Shown here: piece by piece, positions 19,287 to 64,000 of the stretch
How positions within the stretch are numbered: position 1 is the stretch's first letter
Layout of the letters: every line of letters begins with the position of its first letter
The notes under the pieces: generated by a model
Told to the model about the DNA's origin: nothing
The model's input: only the letters and a program-made list of their open reading frames with translations
The model's database searches: none
Position numbers and translations under genes: made by a program
Origin: Shinisaurus crocodilurus
Lineage: Eukaryota > Chordata > Lepidosauria > Squamata > Shinisauridae
Direction: 5' to 3'
DNA length: 64,000 nt
NCBI GenBank assembly: GCA_021292165.1
Contig: JAHFWL010000042.1
Location: 5,001 to 69,000, forward strand

Positions 19287-22002
19287 GTAAGGATATTACC
19301 CCTATGGTCTTTCAGCCCCATGTCTGAATTCTTGGCCGCCTCTCCGCTTCCCGGCGACTCTGGAATGCAGGTAATGTTTTCTTGGCTTGCTCTTATTTTC
19401 CTCCTTCAGCTAGTCCTGGTGCACCCGTATTTAGCTGCACTTATTCTTCCTCCTTTCCCTGCTATCCTCGTTGGGTCAAAGGTATAATTGGCTGTGGAGT
19501 CTTTATTTGTAACTGAATAAGCTGCCCAGAATTGAAATATGTTCAGCTATTCATCTCCCCCACCCGCACACTCACACACTTAAATTTATTAAAGGCATGT
19601 TCCTGGTCCACATGGGGGAGGGGAGGAAAAAGGAGCTTGGAAATATGCAAGGGACAAAAGAGGACACCGATTTACATAACATTTGCGTATGCAAATTCAT
19701 ATGTATTAGGTGTATATTTAGAAATAATAACTATTATTATTTAAATACAAATACAAGACATCTCACCATAGTGAGGAAGACTGACCAGGTGACCTGTGTG
19801 CTTGCTCAGTCTACTGTCTGGGTGCTCACTCCCGATGGGCAACATCAAGGGGCCTTCTCTGCTTTCCTTCCTCGTGGTTGTTTGACTTCAAACCAGACTT
19901 GGACTGGGCAGCCCATCAAATAGAGGACACCTTCAAATAGAGGACTGTTCTCTGACAGCTCTTTAAATAGAGGACTGTCCAGATCAGGGAGTCGGGTGTT
20001 GGTTTCCTTCAATGTTTGTCCCTTAACATTAAAAACAACAACAATAAAGGGTCTTATGGTACCTTAAAAACTAACAAATTTATTTTGGCATAAGCTTTTG
20101 TGGACATTGTCCACTTCACAAGATGACTTCATGCATCTGATGATGTAGACAGTGTCCATGAAAGCTTATGCCAGAATAAATTTGTTAGTCTTTATGGTGC
20201 CATAAGACTCTTGGTTGTTTTGGGTTTTTTTTTTCAATGTTAAGGGACAAGACTATTGGTGCCACAACAAGACTCTTTGCTGGTTTTTGCTGCAACAGAG
20301 TAATACGGCTACCACTCTGAGGGGAAAAAAAATGTAGGCCCTCCCTAAAAGTATGGAAGCTGGTAACAAGAGAGTTAAATTCACAAATGTGTGTTTAAGT
20401 ACAGTTAAACAGCACAAGAACTAATTGTGTGTTTGTTTTCTAACTCTGGCCAGCCAATAGTAAAAATAATCAATTCTTTATTTTTATTTTATTTACTTAT
20501 TATATTTTTGAATCACCCATCTGGCCAGTCATCCGGCCACTCTGAGCAATGTACAGTCCAATACAGTACAGTGTGTGTAATAAAATACAAGAAAAAACAG
20601 AGTGTCAGTTAGCCCTGGGAGGGGCAGTTCAACTGGAGCAGGCCCTGATATTCCCTCTGCCTGCTCCAGCCGCCTTCGCTTCTTAAAGATATTAGGGGTT
20701 TGACTTAAGTAAAGCTTAAGAGAATGCGTCTCTATTTGTCTTTGCTGGCCAAGCTTGGGATATAGATTATTTATCTAATATTATTCTTACTATATTTTGA
20801 TCTTGCCCTTCCTCTAAGAAGCTCAAGGTTCTATCTCACTCCCCCCCCCCAAACACACACACATACAGCAGTCTTGTGAGGTAGGGTATACTAGGAAATG
20901 GTGACCGGTCCAAGTTCACCCAGTGACCTTCATGATTGCATGGGGGATGGAACCCAAGTTGCACTAGTGGTCCTATTTATTTATTTTAACAAAATTTATA
21001 AACCACTCTATCTTAAAAGAAGTTTCTTGAGCAGTGAACAGTAAAAACAAAACACAAATACAAAAGAATAAGCATATTTAAAATCAAGTAATACCAATAA
21101 AACTGCGGCTGGTCATCCAGGGGAAGCTTGTTTGAATAAAAACGTATTTAGCGGACACAGAAACCGAAGCAACAGTTGCCACCCGCCTGACATCAGCTGA
21201 CAGGGAATTCCACAGAGAGAGGGAGCCAGTGCACTACAAGCTCTATTCTGAGAAGACTCCGGACCTAATCTGACATTCTAATCACTACACTATGCTGGCT
21301 GTTGAGATCAGATAGTATCGGTAAGAGGATACACTCCGTTGATGCTAGGGATAACAGGAAAACATGAGGGGGCATGGGTTCCTCCTGCACTCAATGGGAG
21401 TCCTGAAAGGACAGCAGGAAGGCAAGGGACTTGCGGAGAGACTTTCACATCATGTCATCCCAGCATCTCCAAGCAAACACCTTCCATCCCCTCTCCATTA
21501 TCTAATGACAGGCCAGGACTCATGTTCCACCTGTTTTAACCTGTTGTAGGCTGCCTTGGAGATCATTTGATCAAAAGGTAGGGGTATGTATATCCTTAAA
21601 TTAAATAAGTGAAGAAGCACTCCCTTATTTAAGAATAAACCCATTATAACTTGAGCTTGTGGAGAGTTCGGTGCCCCAAAGCCTGTTGGAAATCAATGGG
21701 CTTTTGTCGTGTTGTGGGGCGAGTTCTGGATTTATGGATGGGGTTGGGGTGAGGACTGTGAGTGGCTTTAAGATGGAACGTGTGGCTTCTAGAACTGGTA
21801 TAGTTTTGCTCGGATTGTATTTACACACAAATGTCTTTGCCTTTTCTTCCCTGCTTTGCAGAAGGCAGATCCCTCTGGCCAGCCGACATGTTCAGCCCAT
21901 CCTGCCCGCTTCTCCCCAGATGACAAATATTCCCGGCACAGGATCACCATCAAGAAACGCTTTGGCGTCCTGATGACCCAGCAGCCTCGGCCTGTTGTGT
22001 AA
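19233..22002 (+). CDS. NOP10: NOP10, H/ACA ribonucleoprotein subunit 3
   Basis: NOP10 is a small core subunit of H/ACA snoRNPs and telomerase. It binds dyskerin with NHP2 and GAR1 and supports rRNA and snRNA pseudouridylation in nucleoli and Cajal bodies. Two exons (19233-19286 and 21862-22002) join in phase 0 to a 64-residue protein, the usual vertebrate length. It starts [18 protein letters not shown] and ends MTQQPRPVV. Conserved blocks are [20 protein letters not shown] and TIKKRF. Compared with the human protein as remembered, substitutions are KADPSGQP for KFDPMGQQ and FGVL for FKVL. The donor GTAAGG and acceptor CTGCTTTGCAG are standard. The gene is complete and apparently functional. 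Confidence 0.97.
19621..19976 (+). repeat. Unclassified interspersed repeat, inverted copy in NOP10 intron
   Basis: It matches 12071-12482 in reverse orientation: GGGACAAAAGAGGACACC, CAGTCTACTGTCTGGGTGCT and repeated AAATAGAGGACTGT at the end. Confidence 0.45.
20016..20249. repeat. Fold-back element with AAGAGTCTTATGG arms (family P4)
   Basis: GTCCCTTAACATT at the left is mirrored by AATGTTAAGGGAC at the right. Inside, AAGGGTCTTATGGTACCTTA pairs with ATGGTGCCATAAGACTCTTG, and TGGCATAAGCTTTTGTGGAC with TCCATGAAAGCTTATGCCAG. It lies in the NOP10 intron. Confidence 0.6.
20470..20620 (-). mobile_element. L2-like LINE 3' tail
   Basis: ATCACCCATCTGGCCAGTCA and CATCCGGCCACTCTGAGC match the 3' ends of the LINE copies at 2590 and 29250. 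Only the untranslated tail is present. Confidence 0.6.
20780..21300 (-). mobile_element. Old tRNA-derived SINE split by a LINE tail
   Basis: The SINE tail and body lie at about 20790-20968 (GTCTTGTGAGGTAGGGTATA, TTCACCCAGTGACCTTCATG). Its head lies at about 21256-21300 (CTAATCACTACACTATGCTGG). The intervening AT-rich block with TGACAGGGAATTCCACAGAG resembles the 3' part of an L2-like LINE. Confidence 0.45.
21862..22002 (+). CDS. NOP10: NOP10 coding exon 2
   Basis: The exon has 46 codons plus TAA (22000-22002). It holds the conserved [16 protein letters not shown] and the basic ITIKKRF. Confidence 0.97.
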   Translation, partial: KADPSGQPTCSAHPARFSPDDKYSRHRITIKKRFGVLMTQQPRPVV

Positions 22003-23385
22003 ACTGTGTGCCTCTGATTCCAGCGGAGGCCAACGCAGCCCATCAAGGCGAAATAAGCTTCTGCCACAACAGCCTTGAAGAAACTGATGCAAAATAACAA
22101 CAACGGCAGATCTGCTTTCTGCATTCCACTGTAACCCTAGGACTTTTAGAGTGCCACTATGAATGTTTTGACATTCAGCTTAATTCTCTTTGTGCTCTGT
22201 GGAAGGAGGGAAATGCCTGCATTCTTCAAGAGCTTGCATTCTTTCAGTTGCACCTGTCTGGCTGTGCAATTCTGGAGATAAAATGCAATTTCCATTGCTA
22301 ATTTTCTTAACATGTGCATGCTTGTGTTATTATCAGAGCAGGGATTCCTGGGAGACTGGTTTTAGCAAAGTGTTTGGTGACCTGGAGGGCATCACCCCTA
22401 ATCTCTTCCCCACAGAGACTGCGATTAGATAGATGGTTGGGGTAGTCTCTAACGTACGCAGGGTCATGATAGCACATTGTATCTTGGGAGTGGAATTCTG
22501 GGAATAAGTCTACATTACTTATTTTGTTGAGCTCCCCTTCCCCATTGTTGGCTACGTGTCTTGGACCTATTTGCAATGTCATGACATGCCTAGAAAGGGA
22601 GGCATGGCTTTTTCTGTCCTGCTGTGTACCCTAGTCTGCAATGTGACATTATTCAGTGGCGTGCAGTCATTGCTACCCAGCTGGAGGCCAAAGGTGCTTT
22701 AGGAAAGGGGTGGTTAGCCTCATGCTCTAGCAGATGTGTTTTCTGTTCCTGCTTAGCAGATGTAGCAGGGCTTCCGAGGAGAAATATTAAGAAGACTTGC
22801 CCATTATGAATTCTTATGTTGTGCTATTGTGTTACCTCGATCTGCTTCATTTCCTGCCTCAAATTGGAGTTATTTATGGCTGATCTGAGTCAAGGGCAGC
22901 CCTTTAAAATGCTTTTTGCTTGCATCCTGTCTCTGAAACCGCAGCAGAAATGGGGGAAGCCAATCAAAATGCAATAAAATGGAAATGCTGCTGTGGAAGC
23001 CAGGGTGGAGGCCATGCGTGGCACAAGTTAACAATTCCTAAATTAGCACCTGGTGTGACTGTTCTTTCGTGCCATTCCACCATTTTTCTGGCAAGGGTGT
23101 GTAAATGAAAAAATGTGTGTCCTCGAGCAAGGAGGACTCAAGCATGCATATTAAGTGCTTGTGATGGCATGCCAAAAGCCGAATGTTGCTCATAGTCCAA
23201 GCACATGACGGGCTTCCTATGGTGTGTGGGAGCCACCATACTCAAGTTTTTTTTGGAGTACATGAATAGGCTGGTAATTTAGGGATTTTATTATATGAAG
23301 TGATATCAGTATTACTAATAAATAAATTTATATAGAAATGCCACCTCATGTTCCCCCCCCAGCACTCTCACTGGCTACACTGAGG

Positions 23386-23893
23386 GACAGTGTGGTATAG
23401 TGGTTAGAGCAGGGGGTGGGCTGCCTCTTTCAGCCTGAGAGTCTTAATTCAATTTTGAAGCTGCTCTTGAAGGCTAAATTCAGATGGTGGGTGGGGCTGA
23501 TGGCAAAGGGTGCCCCCCAAAATATCAGCACATTGTAGCTTGACACTTACTGCCTGTAACTAATCCTGAGGAGAGGCTTTTAGAATAGGGGTAAAACTGC
23601 AAAAGCTGTGAAGACAGGAAGCAATCCGTGGTTGGGGAGAAAGGGGGTTGGATTTGGCCCTAGGCCTGACCACCCTGGGATGGGGCACAAGTGTTGCACT
23701 AGTACTGGGGAGAGAGCGCTTCATATCCTCAGTCACTAATGAAATTCCTGGAGCGACCTTGGGCTATTTCACTCACTCAAAACTCTCAGCTTAACCTGCC
23801 TCACAGGGTTGTTGTGGGGATAAAATGGTGTGTGTGTGTAACTGTATGAGTTCCGTGGAGGAAATGTGGGACATAAATGAAATAAAATAGCCC
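23386..23893 (+). mobile_element. tRNA-derived SINE, interrupted
   Basis: The tRNA-like head GTGTGGTATAGTGGTTAGAG lies at 23391-23410. The tail CTCACAGGGTTGTTGTGGGG with GATAAAATGG and GGAAATGTGGGACATAAATG lies at 23800-23880. About 280 bases between them do not match the other SINEs. Confidence 0.5.
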
Positions 23894-24120
23894 AAGCAGT
23901 TAATTTGTAATATAAGAAGTAGCAGGCCTCATGCTGGCTCACACATCGCCCTGTCCCGTACCCATTCCAGATACGTTTTTGGACAGAATTTGGTTATTCG
24001 GGTGCTTGCTACATGCTCGGGGGCACTTTCTTCAATGGTATCTGATATCCTCACACACACCTTCATTCTTCCTGCCAAACATGCCCACCCGCCCTCTCTT
24101 AATAGCGCCAAAAAGTAACT

Positions 24121-24252
24121 AAGGGCACAATCCTATACATTTTTACTCAGAAAAAAGTTCCACCACTCCCAGCATAGCTGGCTGGGGAATGCTAGGAGTT
24201 GCATGACTCCCCCCCACCCCTGTCTAAACATGCATAGGATTGTGCCCTAAGA
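24121..24252. repeat. Palindromic MITE, family P2, full length
   Basis: AAGGGCACAATCCTATACAT pairs with TGCATAGGATTGTGCCCTAA. The arms enclose a second small inverted repeat (CTCCCAGCATAGC / GCTAGGAGTTGC). A diverged half copy follows at 24538-24632. Apart from these and the interrupted SINE at 23386-23893, I see no gene between the end of NOP10 and the SLC12A6 promoter. Confidence 0.55.
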
Positions 24253-24739
24253 ATTTCAGGTCAAGAAGTGGAGTGGGAGCTCTACTGACAGAAGATTGAC
24301 TTGTTGTGTGCACATGTTCATTTACATGTATTTTCAAAGGATCTGGTATTACGATGTGGGTGTGTTTTTTAAGTGTACTGGCGCTTCTGTTTTATATCAG
24401 TAGTGCTGTGAGCCACGGTTGGTAGGCATAGCCCCTTAAAATGTGTGTTTTGGGGCACACACACCCCAAAAAACAAACCCCTGTGACCTGCCCTGAACCA
24501 ATAGTTAGGGCGAGCCATACAATAAACTGGCTGACTGCGCAATCAATCCTAGGTATGTCTACTCAGAAGAAAGTCCCACTGGGTTCAAAGAGGCTTACTC
24601 TTAGTTAAGTGGGTATAGGGTTTCGGCCTTAATCGTCAGTTGCTTCCCTGAAGTTTCCCCCAATTTGCCTGTCTTAGCAAATCCTCCCCCCCCCAATAAA
24701 TAGCTATTAAGTTTCACGCCCACATACTCTTGCATCTAC

Positions 24740-25140
24740 TTGCCCAATTGCCCCCCACTAAAGAAAAAACTACACCTCCCAGCAAGCCTCACGCGCTTAT
24801 ATCCCCGCCCGCCCGCTAGCCAGTCCGCCCCCCCCTCCAGCCGTTCTTTGGAGAAGAAAGCCCAGCAACAGTAACCGCTTCTTGTTTCTGCGCATGTGCA
24901 GAACCGAAGGAGGGAGGGAGGGAGGGAGGATGAGGACAACTGAGGAGAGCGCTGCTCTTTTCCCTCCTCCCACATCGGAGCCGGCATCTGAGGTAGCAGC
25001 CGGCAGTAGCGGCGCGCGGGCAGTAGCTGCAGCTGCCGCCGCAATAGCAAGAGCAGCGGCCGTCCACGCAGTGCGCGCCGGCAAAGTGCGCGCGAGACCC
25101 CTTCGGAACGTTGGGAGATCAGCTGCAGCGCGCGCCTCAG
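24740..25140 (+). promoter_or_regulatory. SLC12A6: SLC12A6 CpG-rich promoter and probable 5' non-coding exon
   Basis: The region is dense in CG dinucleotides (GCGGCGCGCGGGC, GTGCGCGCCGGC, GTGCGCGCGAGACC). It includes ACTACACCTCCCAGCAAGCC at 24770, a ZNF143/THAP11-type element. A run of GGGAGGGAGGGAGGG lies at about 24910-24928. CTCAG|GTAAAC at 25140/25141 is a plausible donor, giving a first non-coding exon ending at 25140. TATA-like sequence is absent near the block. The transcription start is not determinable. Confidence 0.5.
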
Positions 25141-26007
25141 GTAAACAATCAACGGCCACTAACTGCCGCCTTTACTTTCTCGAGGGCTGCACATCAAGGG
25201 AGGGGGCCGGGGGGGGGTAGAGTGCGTGAGAGGGGGGGGGGAAAGAGACGCCACCGCGCACGCGCAGTTTCACCTCCCCAGTTTCTGCCCAGTGACTTGG
25301 GCAAGGTGGAACACACACCTGTACCTCCTCATTCCCTCCCCCCCCACACACACACTCACACCTCCGGGCGTTCTTGCACGCTCCTCGTACTGGGGCACAC
25401 TTAGTAGTCTTTTGTGCATGGCAGACCTGCTTGCTAGCGTGGAGGGAAAGTCCTTTCTAGCCCCTGGCACACACTGACAAGGGTCTTGCACATCTCCCAC
25501 GATACTGGTGTCGGTGGTGAGGGTTCCTCTCACACATGCACTTTGTGCCATGGCCTCTCTGCCCTTGGCCTTACTCAGCCTCACAGCCTCGTCTGGCTTG
25601 CAGCGGTCTTGTGTGCCATTACCTGTGTGGCTCACCTCAATCTGTGAAACATGTGCCCCCCCCCCCCCCCCCGCTTTGCCAGCGGTGCCAAATGCCAGTC
25701 CCTGTTGCCTTTTCGGGTGATGATGTGTGGTGTGCTCAGATGCTTCTGTGCTTGCCTCTCTGTGAACTCTCTAGCAGTAATAGTCTTGAACCTGCCCTAA
25801 TGCCTCATGGGCCGGTTTGCCAGCCAGATGGGTGATTCATAAATACAACAAATAAATAAATGAAATGGGATGTGCACCCAAGTATGGAGAGTTTGTGGGA
25901 TTGGCACGTTACATACCATGGGGCCCCTGTGTAGAAATGACTAATCTCTGCGTTTTCATTTTTGTTTTAAGACATTGGAGTTATATATATTCACTCTGTT
26001 TTTCCAG

Positions 26008-26944
26008 GACCCTATAAGAAACATACGGTCTCTCGGAGGGCTGGTAATTCCCTTGCACTAGGCCCCATCCAGTGGTTATCTTCTCCTGTCAGGACCTCTG
26101 AAAAACCACCTCGAGCCTGTGGAGTAATTGTCAAGCCTTTTACAGTGACACCATCTTAAGGAATAACTACGCTTTCTGCTTTTTCCTTTTTTTAAAACAT
26201 TCTTGCACTGGGATGCTGTGACATTTCTCCTCCTTGGTTTGAGATAAGAAGCCTCTTAGTGTTTCTGCACCAGAACCATAAAGGATATTTGCAGCAAAGA
26301 ATACTTTCCTTGCATGTCACACTGGAAAACAAGTTGGATTATGATCTTACTTTTAACAGGGACCCTCTAGCCTTTTTGACCACCTTTCCAATCTTTGCAC
26401 TTGGATTTTCCTGGGTGGGAAGAAATTACCTCTATGCATTTTGCCGTGCCAAAATTATATATTTGCCTAAAAGAAATTTTGACCAGGATCTGCAAGACGG
26501 CCTCTTACAGGTGCACATTAATGCCAGGAGTGTGCAGTATGGCCCTTTGGCAGACAAAGATTACAAACACCTTTCATTTGGATCTGTAGGCTGCCTCTGA
26601 AACAGAAAACTACCATATTTGCCTGATAAATGGAACTCTTTGAACTAATCATCCATGAAATACTAGCCTGCAAAATCATGGGGTATCCTCCTCGCTCCAT
26701 CTTTGGCCATGCTTGTGGAAAATGCATCTGATAATAGTTGATGTCTAGATAAAACATTGTGTTAGGTAGTTTGTGAATTAATGCTAGACATGAATCTTTC
26801 TCTTGAGAGCGCCTTTGGTAACACTGTTGCCCTCTGTTGCCCTTTTGAATGGTCTTCTTCCTCTTGCTTAGCACTCCAGCCAACTCTTCGTTAAAGTTAT
26901 CAAGGAAGTAATTTCCCCCCCCCCCTTCCATTCCTGCTGCCAAG
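26008..26944 (+). other. SLC12A6: Possible SLC12A6 5'UTR exon segment upstream of the KCC3a start
   Basis: A good acceptor (CACTCTGTTTTTCCAG) ends at 26007. The sequence then runs without an obvious donor to the KCC3a start at 26945. The joined exon would have a 937-base leader containing a 113-codon ORF (26259-26600). This is inferred only. Confidence 0.3.
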
Positions 26945-63594
<36,650 letters not shown>

Positions 63595-63846
63595 GTAAGT
63601 GGTAGTGCCACAGTTCTCAGATATAAATCAGTGGTGTACAATTATTCTGGATACAAAGTTTAGATTGCCTTGGTTAAAAGTGTGGGTTCCCTTTGGAGGC
63701 AGAATCTAGACTCTTTTAGTACACATTTCTGACCTATCCAGTTCTCTCTTTTTTTTTTTAGGTTGGATATTTGCTGACCTCCAATATATCCAATTTATTT
63801 GTATATTTGCTGAGAGATTTTTTCTCTCTTGCTTCCTTTTTATAGG

Positions 63847-64000
63847 CTGGATCCAGACTAAGGCTATAATCGCAAACCCACATACCTGGAAGTAAGTCCT
63901 ATTGAACTTGCTTCCAAGTAGAAATGTATAGGATTGCACTATAGTTTCCTTTATTCCCATTGAAAACAATAGGACTCAAATGCAACTAACTTAGTCTGGA
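63847..64000. repeat. Palindromic MITE, P2-like, running to the window end
   Basis: ATCCAGACTAAGGCTATAAT near 63853 is mirrored by CTAACTTAGTCTGGA at the last bases of the window. Between them is a P2-type segment (GAAGTAAGTCC, TATAGGATTGCAC). The right end may lie outside the window. Confidence 0.45.

Larger units (their letters stand above)
22003..24740. other. NOP10 3' flank and NOP10-SLC12A6 intergenic space
   Basis: I see no coding gene here. AATAAA occurs at 22973-22978 but is far from the NOP10 stop, and no nearer canonical signal was noted. An interrupted tRNA-derived SINE is at 23386-23893 and P2 palindromes are at 24121-24252 and 24538-24632. Confidence 0.4.

Noticed and set aside
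24736..25220. Several 80-138-codon ORFs in both strands of the SLC12A6 promoter block
   Set aside because: They come from GC-rich sequence poor in stop codons. None has a recognisable domain.

Overview
The window looks like nuclear DNA of a squamate reptile, most likely a lizard. Evidence: vertebrate split genes with GT-AG introns, dense (CA)n microsatellites, tRNA-derived SINEs of the Sauria type, 5S-rRNA-derived SINEs with a CR1-like tail, CR1-like and L2-like LINE fragments, and many palindromic non-autonomous DNA elements. The species cannot be fixed from the sequence. Repeat family names are from memory of sequence patterns, not from a database search.

Four protein genes occur in the order LPCAT4 (+, last two coding exons), NUTM1 (-, complete coding part from a probable start codon), NOP10 (+, complete) and SLC12A6/KCC3 (+, about the first half). 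As I remember it, this is the arrangement of human chromosome 15q14 read in reverse, so synteny supports each call. LPCAT4 ends at 2020. NUTM1 occupies 5591-15697 in six recognised coding exons. NOP10 has exons at 19233-19286 and 21862-22002. SLC12A6 runs from a CpG-rich promoter near 24.8-25.2 kb past the window end, with alternative first coding exons for KCC3a (26945) and KCC3b (42530) and eleven shared exons (53555-63594).

The genes act in unrelated processes: ER phospholipid remodelling (LPCAT4), spermatid chromatin acetylation (NUTM1), H/ACA ribonucleoprotein assembly (NOP10) and K-Cl cotransport (SLC12A6). Their grouping is conserved synteny, not an operon. Both housekeeping-type promoters (NOP10, SLC12A6) carry ACTACANNTCCC elements of the ZNF143/THAP11 type.

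The rest is intron and intergenic DNA rich in mobile elements. The best defined are: a 1255-bp DNA transposon in SLC12A6 with perfect 26-bp terminal inverted repeats, a 4-bp target duplication and a transposase-like ORF; two 1.1-kb solo LTRs, each with its own 5-bp target duplication; two hAT-like elements with 8-bp duplications; a TA-flanked Tc1/mariner-like MITE; and a LINE interrupted by an inverted LINE that is itself interrupted by a 5S SINE. Notable gene features are two frame changes in the last NUTM1 exon, two GC-AG introns in SLC12A6, and a decayed SINE lying against an SLC12A6 splice acceptor.
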